Origin: Phialocephala subalpina
Lineage: Eukaryota; Ascomycota; Leotiomycetes; Helotiales; Mollisiaceae
DNA length: 64,000 nt
Assembly: GCA_900073065.1 (NCBI GenBank)
Contig: FJOG01000038.1
Location: forward strand, 239,082 to 303,081
Direction: 5' to 3'
Shown one piece after another: positions 22,997 to 33,883 of this stretch; within the stretch, counting starts at the first letter, position 1, and the number at the start of each line of letters is the position of its first letter. The position numbers and the translations under genes were made by a program. Under the pieces are notes generated by a model, which was not told where the DNA came from, did no database searches, and worked only from the letters and a program-made list of their open reading frames with translations.

Positions 22997-25228
22997 ATGG
23001 CGCAGCCACGACAGATTCAAGACTTGTTCAACCTCGTCGTGCAGAACCACCTGAAAGTACCACAAAGAATTGAAGAGTTGCGAAACAGCCTCTGCACGAC
23101 CCAAGAGCAGCTGGCATACCTCTACCGTTGGCGACGAGTCGACATCGAACGAATATGGCGAGCTTTTGACAACGAAGGGCGGATCAAGACTGTCAGATCT
23201 TGCCTCTTGTGTGGCCAAAAGCTCTTGAAGAATGCCAAGGACAACACCTTGCAAGAGACCACTCGATTATTCCCGGAGTGGAATCAGGAAGGTCTGGAAT
23301 CTGGACCCGAGTACTTCCTCAACATGTTGAGACATCGCGCACTGTCCAGCCTTACGGTGCAGTACTCTTTCGGTATCAATACCGGTGACCGTGGCGATGG
23401 TGCCTTCATTGCCAATGGCCTGAGTACCAAGGATTTCAAAGTCCCAGAAATGTTCTCAACAACCAGGTACTTGAGATTCGACTGCGACCGCTACTACGGT
23501 CTACCCTTGGACCGTCCTAGACCTGGTGCGACGACAGAGCAATGGGCCGAGTTCAACATGATCAAGGACCTCAATCTCCGCGCTGCCCAGGGACCTGCTG
23601 CATTGACTCTACAGCGACAGAATATGGCGAATTCAGTGGTTATGATCGTGGCCAATAGGCTACTCACGGATGATGCACTTGCCAATGTTGCTACCAACCG
23701 ACCTCAAAAGTCAGATGAAGTGAGGGAAATCGCAATTTCCAAGCTGACTCTGACACCTACGGTAGCCAAATTGTCTGTTTCTGTACCAGAGTTGCTCTAT
23801 GAAGCTCTCGAGCAGAAGGATGCCCTCGAGGACTATCTCAACATCTCTTGCACGGAGCCAAGTGTACTATACTTCCTAACCGAATCTTGGAATTTCAGCA
23901 GACCAGGGCTTGCCACGGACGAATTCGGCGAGTCGAGATCAGGGAACATAATGGATCAAAGCCAATGCAGTGTTTCGTTCTTCGAGATGATCCACAATGC
24001 TCTTGTAGGCATTGCTAATTGGTCTTACATTAGTCGATTGATCCAGTATCTCATCGACTTCGAGAATGACAAAGATTCAAAGGTCATCATTCGTCAAGAG
24101 TTATCGAACCTGGTACACGTGGAGTACGAACGCGCTCGAGGCCTGCTGAAGCGATATGTGCAAATGTGCTCTGGGCGGGAATACTTCAGGCGTACCAAGG
24201 ATGTGTTCGACAATGGCATCGAACGAGTCTCGATGTCCGCCGATTTCGAACCCAAGACTATCGCCATACAGAATCCCCAGCTAAGTTATATGCTCAGCCT
24301 CTGCAAGAAAAGGGTCAGTGCCGAAGACGCCGTTCTCACTATCAAGCAACTTGATGCCCATTACAACAACTATCCTCAGGATCGTGCTCGTCTGAAGGAA
24401 AGAGAGTGGGAATCTTTCAGTGATCTGGCGGTCATTGTTGCTTTCATACAGACCTTGAAATTGAGCATAAGCATACCTAGTCACCACCCGAAGAAGGGAC
24501 AGCTCTACACCACTAAGGCTAAAGCATTGTTCAATGAGCTGGATCCTCTGAAGAAAGGCATCAACCTGTCGCAATTCGTTGCCCCCGAGAGCACACTCCT
24601 CCTTCCAGGCAAGGCACAAGGAGCCTTAAGTGCCTTGAACAACTATGTTCTCGCCAATACTGGCTCTGAGATGGGGATCTTGTACGATGACCTTGTCGAA
24701 GCTTGTGCATCACGTATGGCACAGTACCTCCAGGAGAACAAAGCGAGGCTGAAGGGAAGAAGCACGATTGAAGATGCAGCATGGCCAACAACAGATATCC
24801 TCACACCAAAGGCTCGGATCGAGCAACGCCGAGAGAAGGAAAAGACACGCCCCCCACACTCCTCGGTCTTCAACATTACCCTACGTCCTACTCCTCCTCC
24901 CGCTGCACCCGCGACTGTGCCCAAACAGAAGTTCAAGGTGAAGGCAAACACGCTGGCGGTGTTTGGGGGCTTCTTCTCCAGAGGTGAGGCACGAAGCTGG
25001 ATTCATTGGAACGATTTCGTGGCAGCCATGGAAGATCTGAAATTCACAATAGAGGCTAAAGGAGGATCTGTCTACCGTTTTGTCCCCTCTCCAGATATGC
25101 CAATGAACCAAAGACGCACCAATTTACACCAACCGCATGAGTTCAAGGTCGAGGGGCCTTATCTGTACGAAATTGCCGGGAAATTGCGTAGGCACTACGA
25201 TCTTGGGCCGGATTCTGTTGAACTTTAG
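22997..25228 (+). CDS. ipa-like family copy C, intact, with HicA-like C-terminal domain
   Basis: One intron-less frame of 743 residues. I start at the ATG at 22997 (context CAACAATGG), 14 codons inside the longest frame, since it aligns best with the MAAAQ start of copy B. Shared blocks with B and A: LFPEWN...FLNMLRHRAL, NPQLSYMLSLC, FSDLAVIVAF, RREKEKTRPPHSSVFN and the last ~95 residues (WNDFVAAMEDLKF, KGGSVYRF, NLHQPHEF, LRRHYDLG). That end resembles the small HicA mRNA-interferase fold, where a Gly-Ser-His block carries the catalytic His; here His is replaced by Val, so catalysis is doubtful. The long N-terminal part is helical with no recognised domain. Function unknown. It serves as the reference for the interrupted copies. 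Confidence 0.85.
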   Translation: MAQPRQIQDLFNLVVQNHLKVPQRIEELRNSLCTTQEQLAYLYRWRRVDIERIWRAFDNEGRIKTVRSCLLCGQKLLKNAKDNTLQETTRLFPEWNQEGLESGPEYFLNMLRHRALSSLTVQYSFGINTGDRGDGAFIANGLSTKDFKVPEMFSTTRYLRFDCDRYYGLPLDRPRPGATTEQWAEFNMIKDLNLRAAQGPAALTLQRQNMANSVVMIVANRLLTDDALANVATNRPQKSDEVREIAISKLTLTPTVAKLSVSVPELLYEALEQKDALEDYLNISCTEPSVLYFLTESWNFSRPGLATDEFGESRSGNIMDQSQCSVSFFEMIHNALVGIANWSYISRLIQYLIDFENDKDSKVIIRQELSNLVHVEYERARGLLKRYVQMCSGREYFRRTKDVFDNGIERVSMSADFEPKTIAIQNPQLSYMLSLCKKRVSAEDAVLTIKQLDAHYNNYPQDRARLKEREWESFSDLAVIVAFIQTLKLSISIPSHHPKKGQLYTTKAKALFNELDPLKKGINLSQFVAPESTLLLPGKAQGALSALNNYVLANTGSEMGILYDDLVEACASRMAQYLQENKARLKGRSTIEDAAWPTTDILTPKARIEQRREKEKTRPPHSSVFNITLRPTPPPAAPATVPKQKFKVKANTLAVFGGFFSRGEARSWIHWNDFVAAMEDLKFTIEAKGGSVYRFVPSPDMPMNQRRTNLHQPHEFKVEGPYLYEIAGKLRRHYDLGPDSVEL

Positions 25229-25464
25229 GGAATTTTGGGAAGGCATACAGCTTTTGGCATATTGAATAGGAATTAAGACATAAGAAGGACAGTCACATAG
25301 ACATAGACGTCAGGCATACGGATCATACAGAAATACAGGTGGATGGATGGATAGATGGATAGACGAAGGGAACATACCAGAGCAATAAAACCCCATAGAG
25401 ACCCAAACTTTCCACGCACTTTCACACATTGAAACCTCTCGTAGGTGAACAATGATCCCAGCTC

Positions 25465-27098
25465 TCACAAAATATACCTAAACCCCTCCTGCTCCCAATC
25501 CGTCTCATCCAACCCGGCACTTGGTAAAACTACAACCCCATTCTCACCACTAACCCTCCCAGGCTCCGCCTCTAACCTAACACCTTGCATCCTATCTCTC
25601 CTCTTATTCTCCCAATCCATATACTGCCTCAGCACCAGAATATCCACGATTCCTAGGCACAAGCAAATGATGCAAATCTTACAACCTGTCTGATAATGCG
25701 GCGCCTCTCTCGCAAAGAAGACCTGCGGACCTGAGATGTTCCCCGCACAATACGCCAGAAACAATATCGCTGATACAACAGTTTTCTTTGTGTACCCAGC
25801 TACATCACTAGCAATAATGGATAGCGAGAGAGGGAAGCCAGAAGCATAAGCAGCGAAGATGAATACGCCACCTAGACGACCGGATTTATGGTTGGAAGGC
25901 AGGTAGCCGACGAGACACCAGCCGAGGGTTGCGATGCAGAGGAGGCAGGCGATGATTATGCAGCGGGAGCGACGGAGTTTGGTGGCGAGGTAGGCTGCTA
26001 TCAATGTGAAGACGACCTGGCAGGCGCCTTGGGGCATACCGAGTTGAAGGGTTCGAAGCTCGCTGTAGCCGAGGCCTTTGATGATCACGGATGTGAACTG
26101 GAGGATGTTAGCTAACAACTGGGTCAATAGGGAGGGGGACAACGTTGGTGACGCCGCCGTTGGGCAAGCTGGTGAAAGCTGTGTAGAGGAACAGTAACCA
26201 GGTCTTTGGGTCCTTGATTGCTTCGAGTGCTTGGTGGGGCTTCCAATGCGTGCTTTTGAAGCTGTGGGATTGCTTTTGTGGACGGCTGTTGGCGATCTCT
26301 CGTTCATGCGGGGTCAGCCAGCGAGCGTTCATGGCGCTGTCTGGCATGAAGAACATCAGGACGAGAGCCCATGTGAATGTGATGAGGCCAAAAATGATGA
26401 ACAGCCATCGCCAGGCAGCGAGCGGGCTATGGATCTCTCCTATTGCATAACCCAAGATTCCTCCGAATATGCTGGCGAGACCATTACCGGCAAACCAGAT
26501 GCCGTGGCGGAGGGAATGCTCGGAAGGCTTGTACCACAGACCAGTGATCAAACTAAAGCCAGGGCTGATGATACTTTCGAATACGCCCAGGAGAACACGA
26601 AGAGCCGTGAGAGATGCAAAGTTTGACGCTGCGCCATGGCACATGAGGACTATTGACCAGCAAAGGATGGCGGATGCTAGGTATTTCCCGAGGGGAAACT
26701 TGACGAAACCGACTGAGCCTGGGAAGGACGCGACGAGGTACCCGAAGTAGAAAGCGCTGCTGCACCATGAATATTGCTGGCCAACGAGATGCTAATGCAG
26801 TGTTAATCGGGTCATGGAGCGGGAAATAATTCTTACGATATCTTTTTGAATCCCCATCACCGCAGTGTATCCTAGGGTGATCTTGTCGAGATATTGAAGC
26901 ATGTATGTGACGAACATTAGAGGCATCAAACTGAAGAGGGATACTGTAAGTATCTATGCTAGTAGAGCTTGCGACTGAATGCACTTACTGAAGATCAATT
27001 TTGCGGAGAATGACTTTTTCTTCATCGTCTACGACGACGAGCTGGGGTGGTACCTTCTCATCGAATTGAATATCTGTCGGATCTTGGGATTTCTCCAT
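25465..27098 (-). CDS. MFS transporter, allantoate permease-type (anion:cation symporter family)
   Basis: Four exons (27098-26989, 26930-26837, 26791-26144, 26097-25465) give 494 residues. Introns: 26988-26931, 26836-26792 and 26143-26098; the last has a weak GTTGTC donor but a perfect GCTAAC branch and joins GGVTN to FTSVIIKGLGY. Typical Dal5-family features: EEKVILRKIDLHLMPLM at the N-terminus, YLDKITLGYTAVMGIQKD, LRVLLGVFESIISPGF, MPDSAMNARWLTPHERE in the central loop and FLAYCAGNISGPQVF late in the protein. Twelve membrane helices are expected in the plasma membrane. The family takes up organic anions and amides such as allantoate, ureidosuccinate, dipeptides or vitamins; the exact substrate is not visible. 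It is divergent from a Zn2Cys6 regulator. Confidence 0.93.
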
Positions 27099-27763
27099 TG
27101 TGAAGATAATTTCCTACCATGCACGAAAGATTTGAGACTCTCTGTAATAAAATAAACAAGACTTGACAAGAAATTGTGTGTTGAAACTGCAGCGACCTGC
27201 GAGAGATGGGAAGTTTGAAACTATGCCGGGGAAAGAGAGACGGGCAGACACTAGACTGGAGTTGAAAGATTTATATGTTCATCAACAATCTTATCATGAT
27301 TGAATGCTACCGAGGACTTCGAAGCATCCGTACGACCGCACGACGGGAGGCCACTTGCTCCATTGCTCTTTCTGGAGATATTCTGGGGTGATTGATACAC
27401 ATTTCGATCATAATGTTGGGGTACTGATAGACCGATTCGCGACGACTCAGTTAGCGAGACCGATGGATGATCAGTTGTTGTACGAAGGATGTAGTTCTCA
27501 ATTTCTATCGTGATAATGATGAATGAAGAATGAAGTTGGTGGTTGATTTTTCCGACGAGGCAGATCTGTGCATAGCCCCCTTCCCTGTGGCGCCAGCGAC
27601 TGGCCACAAGCTCTCACAACCTCCGACGAATCTCGAGCTGAGCACCGACGACACCTCAACCACCAATATCCCCCCGACGTTGTCGAACTTGATTATCTCT
27701 CATCAAAATCTCCATATTTTTGAATGCGGACGTCAAGGTTCTCATCGGTGAAATGAAGACACG
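27099..27763. promoter_or_regulatory. divergent promoter between MFS permease and Zn2Cys6 factor, with possible GATA-factor sites
   Basis: Three HGATAR motifs for nitrogen GATA activators (AreA/NIT2) are visible: 27290-27295 (reverse strand), 27425-27430 and 27511-27516. Nitrogen control of Dal5-type permeases by GATA factors is established in fungi; its operation here is inference. Confidence 0.3.
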
Positions 27764-29823
27764 ATGCCGCAAAGCAGGTCGGGCGTGCGGATGAAGAAAG
27801 GTGGGTATCTCCTTCCTTCCGTCTTGATTCAGTTGTTGACCCAAATAGGATGTGATACTTGCCGTGCAAGAAAAGTAAAATGCGACATCGAAACGACACC
27901 TCCATGCACGGAGTGTTCTGATCAGGGAGAAATGTCGTGCGATTGCGATGAACCCAGGGCATCATGCAAAGAATGTACCAGGTTGAATAAGTTATGCTCC
28001 TGGCCTGGGTTCGAGGCATCTCTCCACGACCAGAGGGTCGGTACCGGCTCGTACAAGTCACGGGCTCGTAATAGCCAATTGTCTTATACGCCTCTGGTGC
28101 CAAAGGCTGCTGGCACATCTGGAGGTCCATCCGAGCCGGCGAATGAGCCCGATACAGCAAGCCCGATGCTGCAAATCTCACATACTGGCTCCATAATGGA
28201 TCCATCCTCTGCTTTCGGAGGCTCATTGACAGACATGGGCTACAACGATGAAGGAACCTTGAGAATGCCTTCGAGCCTGGGAGACGGCTTACCTCCCAGT
28301 ATGGAATCTCCTTTCCCAGCCTATCAATGCGTGGGAAGCTTCGAAGTCCCCTCTGCGCAAGACAATATCCACCTCTATTTGACTGCACAATATATCCAGT
28401 ATGTTCAATACGCCCAACAAGTTCAATACCCCTCTCCACGTTCGCCATTCGTGTCCGGCCACTCAATCCCGCTACCAAACTCGATGGAGCTCAGCACCGA
28501 GGCTCACCAAGCCCTCGGACATTATCAGACTACCTTCTCAATCTACAGAACAACCAAAGATCCCAAGTGGTCGACTCACAAACTTCTTTTGGATCTTGGA
28601 AACAGAAGCGAGATGATCATGAATTTCATCCTTGCTGTTGCAATCAACGATGTCTCTCTACGCCAAGAGCATGAAGCATCTCTCGAAGCACAAATATACT
28701 TCGAAGCAGGCGCACGAGACCTGATGGACATGGTCAAAAGAGACTCTGAAGAAGACTTTGTGATGGCCATGGCAGGTTTTCTGTTCTTGTATTGGTACAT
28801 GCCAAAGAGGAAGTCTGTTCCAAGAGAGCGAATCCAACGACTGAGCATGACTGTACTGAGCTATGTGAAGAGACACAAGCTCGACAGTCGCTGTCTGGAA
28901 TCCGACTTACAAGAGAATGAAAACGAAGCACCTTCTAGTCTTACTGATCGTGATCGTCCCGTTTTGGCTCGCCTCATTATCTGGACATTTGACGAAGATG
29001 TGAAATGCGGGTTTCAAGGAGCCGGCGGACATCTTGCCAAGTATCTCACCGCACACCGTGAGAGAACCATGGCAGTCTACGAGGTCTCGCGGACGGTGCT
29101 TGAGGCTTACTGGGGGACCACATATCCCAAGGACCAAGTTGATGATGATGATTATAACGCCATGGAACTTGAGCTTTTGTGGGCTCTGACGACTCTTTGG
29201 CAAGATATCAACGAGCTATCTCAAGGCCAATTTCCACCTCCAGCAGAAGCTCATCGTCGTATTGAACAGCGATTTAGCTTACTTGAGAAGGTTCGTTGCA
29301 GTCTTACTCCAAAGAAGTTTCCACTGACACCACGCAGAAATACGCATCGGTCTTCCAAAAATCTGCGACAACTACACAGCCTCGAGACCGGGTGCTCATC
29401 AACGCAGACTACGACGTTGTTCTCTTCAACGCCTTGAAAGTCTACTACTTCCGCGTCAACGATACCGACTCGAGCACCGTCGAGATCCCTCCGGATGTAC
29501 AAATAGCACTAACGAATGTGCTTGAGATCATCGAGAAAACCTTTGCGTCAAAGAGCAGCGATCTTCATGATCGCCTTCAGTGGCCTCTATTCCTTGCCGG
29601 GATCGAAACTAGCAACCGTATCTACAGGAATTGGATTGTGAACAATATCTCTAGTCGAAGGGCGAGAGAGGCTTTGCAGCAGACGATTGATCATCAGAGC
29701 TGCTCAGGAAAGAGACTGGCTATGAGTGTTATAAAGGCGTTGTTGTGCGAGAGTGATATGTTTTATCCTACTTCCTTGGAGCAGAACTCTTTCCTTGATG
29801 AGATTATCGAGCCTGGGTTTTGA
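27764..29823 (+). CDS. Zn2Cys6 transcription factor with an extra cysteine module
   Basis: Three exons (27764-27800, 27849-29290, 29338-29823) give about 654 residues. The 48-nt first intron keeps frame, so reading through it is also open; splicing gives the canonical KKGCDTCRARKVKCD. The binuclear cluster is unusual: after CDTCRARKVKC come two second halves in a row, DIETTPPCTECSDQGEMSC and DCDEPRASCKECTRLNKLC. Either could complete the six-Cys cluster. The rest matches the Fungal_trans_2-type region (ALGHYQTTFSIYRTT, MNFILAVAINDVSL, LFLYWYMP). The third exon follows a GTTCGT...CACTGACACCACGCAG intron. A nuclear, pathway-specific activator is likely; the divergent permease and downstream M20 amidohydrolase are the obvious candidate targets. 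Confidence 0.88.
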
Positions 29824-30445
29824 TGGGTTTTGGGACGTCGATTCTGCGTTGGCGTTTGGTCTTTCTATACTTCACGAATTTCTGACTCCATGCCCTGGCG
29901 ATATATTCGTATCTCAGGACTGCAATAACTATTTCACAAGATTCTAATTCTTCGAGAGTCTCAGGTCATTTGGTACTTTCATCCGCCACTTGCTCGCAGA
30001 GGTAGAGACATCTTAGCCCGTGAAGCTACACGTCATTCTCGTTCAAATCATCACGCCCGAGTTTCCTCCTACGCCCGACACATAATAATTGGAAAGTCGT
30101 TCGCCACGAGTGACCAAAGAGTTCTCATCTTCACCCTCCTGGTCGGAAAAACCGACGAATCGCAAACAGCTCCACGAAGAACGCCACCCCCACTTCCTCT
30201 TCTCCACCTTACATCACTCTTCGCGAGCTCTCGACGACAATCGTGACCGTCAAGGCTAAGAAGGCATCTGAGACAACTTCATGTTCAAAATCCTTCCACC
30301 GAGAAAAAGAAAACTGAAGGGAAAGAGCTGGATATAAGGTCCCTTCCATTCTCGGCAAAGATTGACTTCGACTGACATCAACCCCACTTCTCCCTTTTCA
30401 AAACTTCATCAACCAACTCAAAACCCACATCAAACTAAGAACAAA
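29824..30445. other. intergenic, promoter of the M20 gene
   Basis: 3' flank of the transcription factor and upstream region of the amidohydrolase. No conserved frame. Confidence 0.45.
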
Positions 30446-31876
30446 ATGACCCAAATACCAATACATTCAGCTCCTCCAGCCGAGTATCAAGAGACCATCA
30501 ACAAAAGCATCGATGATCTAGACAGCCAGCTGCACGACATTAATCGCAAAGTACCCCTCCATTACCCCGCCACGTCACGTGCATAACCACAACTAACCTC
30601 CCTCCAGATCCACGAGAACCCAGAACTGGGCTACGAAGAATTCAAAGCACACGATAATGTCGTATCCTTCCTCCGTACCCAAGGCCTAGAAGTCACACCC
30701 CACGCATTCGGTCTCTCAACCTCCTTCGTCTGCGACTACGGCAAAGATGACGGCCCCCTCGTCACTTTCAATGTTGAGTACGACGCCCTCCCCGGAATCG
30801 GCCACGCATGCGGCCACAACCTGATCGCTACTGGCTCTCTCGCCGCCTTCCTCGCTACCGTCTCCGTCATGAAGAAGTACAACCTCCCAGGAAAAGCACG
30901 CTGTCTAGGAACACCAGCTGAAGAAGGCGGTGGCGGGAAAATCAAGTTGATTGATGCTGGTGCTTATAAAGATGTTATTGCGACATTCATGACCCATCCT
31001 TTCTCTACCGCGAATAATGTGACGTACGGGACGTGTATGGCATCCGCGAAGTTCAGAGCGACGTTCACAGGAAAACCGGCTCATGCAGCGGCGGCGCCGC
31101 ATGAGGGGATTAATGCGTTGGACGCGGCGGTGTTGGCGTATAATGGGACGAGTATGTTGAGGCAGCAAATTAAGCCTGATCAGAGGATTCAGGGGGTTAT
31201 GATTGAGGGGGGTCAGAGGGCGAACATTATTACACCGAAGAGTGTGCTGGATTATAATGTGAGAGCATCGACGCTGAAGGAGACGAAGGAGTTGCAGGAG
31301 AGGGTTGTGAAGTGCTTTGAGGGGGCAGCGATCGCTACTGGGTGTAAGGTCGAGTTTCTTGAGTGAGTGTTACTAGGTGTGTTGGTTGGAGGGTGACTGA
31401 TGATGAACAGGACGAATACGTACGCAGATTTGAGACCGAGTCGGAGTTTGTGTTTGGCTTACTCTGAGGTGATGAAGAGCGTTGCTCCGGAGCAGACATG
31501 GCCGGTTCCAGAGAAGGAAGAACCAGGTGCTTACTCTACTGATCAAGGTACAATCTCCCTACCCTCACTCCTAAGTCCTCTTCTCCTTACTTTCCCTCAT
31601 CACACCTATCAACTCACAGCGGTTCACACACAACTCCCAGGAAACGTATCCCACATAGTCCCCTCTTTCCATGGCCTCTACGCGATTCCCATAAAAGATA
31701 ATGCAGCAAACCACACACCAAGCTTCACAGACGCAGCTGGAACAGATGAAGCGCATCGATTGACGCTATTGACTAGTAAGGGGATGGCGGGCGTGGCGGT
31801 TAAGATTCTGACTGATGAGATGTTTGCAAAGGAGGTTGAGAGCGGATTTGCGGAGTGGCTGAAGGCTCAGCAATGA
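30446..31876 (+). CDS. M20 family metallopeptidase / amidohydrolase (PM20D2-like)
   Basis: Four exons (30446-30550, 30608-31362, 31411-31548, 31641-31876) give about 410 residues; introns of 57, 48 and 92 nt keep the frame. I take the second ATG of the longest frame (MTQIPIHSAPPAEYQ). The dinuclear-metal site is visible: FNVEYDALPGIGHACGHN with the His and Asp ligands, then GTPAEEGGGGK with the Glu pair. The dimerisation domain starts around FRATFTGKPAHAAAAPHEG and the C-terminal ligand segment includes GNVSHIVPSFH. Members hydrolyse N-acyl amino acids, dipeptides or aminobenzoyl-glutamate in the cytosol. The nearby amide-type permease and regulator suggest uptake followed by hydrolysis. Confidence 0.92.
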
Positions 31877-33883
31877 GACTAGAGAGGGAAGGGGATGATA
31901 TAGTGGATGGGTGATGGTGGCAGAAATGGTTGGGCATAGAACAAAAGTTGTGCTACTTTGATGCCTGTTATTCACTGAGAACTTCTCTTATACCAGTGTC
32001 AGTGAAAACCATAAGTCGGATTCGGACATTGAGGGTTATGTTGCCGTCGGCAAACCCAGCGGCATTTCAGACATTGATGTGAGAGCCAAGTTGGGGGCAT
32101 CCTCCTTCCCCACTCGAACATTGGAAGTTATGCTGCATATCGCAAGGATAGCCGTCCCTTGCCTATTCGGAACTTTGAGGTTGTTTATTGCAGGTCGTTG
32201 TGATAGGTGGTTCTTCCTTATTTGGACATTAAGAACGTTTGGAGCAGTTCGTTGGCTTCCAATTGTTCATTCGTCATCGGAATACCCAATACATGCCGTT
32301 GTCCCACTCCATTCAAATACTTGAATGTTTTGTTGCACTTCGCGGTGGCGGCGGGCCTCCAGGCCCGAGCGGTCGTCCCCATGCTGCTCCTGGTGCCGAC
32401 CCCGCGATGTATAACGAAACCCGTCCAATGTTCGATCGAAAGTCAAGCATTCCGGCGGTGGAGCGGGGCGGGGGAGGGTGCGATTTGCAACAAACATCTA
32501 ACATGTCATAGACATTGATTATGAATTTGAAAATGACGGTGATGCCGATAAATCAAGTGCTCGCTGTGCATCAAAGGCCCAATATTGTGCGTGCCTCTCT
32601 TCTTTCCTGCTTGCATCTGTCTACATAAATGGGATAGTATAACCTGAACGATATTATACTACCCTGCACTAAATGTTGAGGGGTAGGTGAAATCTTCTTG
32701 GCATCGCCAAGTTGGTGTTTTCAATTGAGACGAGACATGGGGATGCACTTTTGAGACCATGGGAATGTACCACATCGATGTGTAGATTAGATCCTTGTCT
32801 TAGATCAAAACCACTCAACTGGGACTCAATTGCCGGATGGCGGTAGTCTTCTTCTTGGGTATAAACAAATGTTCCGACTGGACAACGATCCTCATGAGAC
32901 CATCTTTGTGGTACCTTCCTAAGATGGGAAGAAGCCTTGCAAGTCCTTCTAGATAGCACTGAACAAACCGGCATTGAATGTGATTCGTCCAACGAATGAA
33001 TGCTCTTGCTACGTCGAGAAAGAAAGTCCTGCACGCTGCTTCCCAACAATCTGGATTCCACAAGCCAATGATGGACCCTGCGTTCTTGTGCGACACTGAC
33101 TGCTCAAGACGCAATAAATGGATCTCACTCGTGTGGATCTTCACCGCCAATGAAGACTCAAGTAACGAGCCATTGGAGTAGACCTCGCCACGTATCCTCC
33201 TATTAGATGTTGAGAGTAGAGAAGATGCCGTGGTCAAGGGGGTCGGCGTATTCGGGGCTCATGGCTTGTAAACACTCGCATTGTACCACTAGATACCGGC
33301 AAGTAAAGGAGCCACCACTCTTGAAGTCATTCGTATCGATATGAGATAATGCTTTCACTTGATTTCGTCCTCTTGATGTGCTTTTGATTGAGAAAGAAGT
33401 TACCCGGTCGGGACGAACCCGAAGGCAAATATTCTAATGCCTCAGGCACGTCAGCATACTCCTTCCCAAAGAGGCTTATTTCTCCCGTCCATGCAAAATC
33501 ATCCATCTCACACGGCCTTCAAACTACTTTGCTACCATTTCTCCCGAAAAGCATGCTGCTCACGCCATACCTCAAATTTGCTACACCCAACTGATCCTAT
33601 TGCAGCCGACTAACCTTTCACAGGCTCTCCGGAGATACTGGCTATCTGGATATAACAGAACCGCACCGATCGACTTTCACACCCTCTGCTTCTGTTAAGT
33701 GGAGAGGACCATGACTAATATTAGCTTCCAGCATGAATGCGGAGCATAGTACGGTACTTGGCCTATTTATGACAGAAGGACATCTTAAAGAGCTCGCGGA
33801 CCCCATCTTGCACTTTCGAGATGTTTGGAGACCCTTGACGACGAAATGATACCGTTGTTCATTCGAGCTCGACGACAGCATAG
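31877..33883. other. intergenic, no gene recognised
   Basis: Two kilobases without a supported gene. A 140-codon minus-strand frame at 33237-32815 has mixed composition (GLWNPDCWEAACRTFF) and overlaps a second 130-codon frame; neither has a known motif or splice context, so both are left uncalled. Confidence 0.4.

Noticed and set aside
32669..33237. Two overlapping minus-strand frames of 130 and 140 codons.
   Set aside because: Different frames over the same DNA, no known motif; not supported as a gene.
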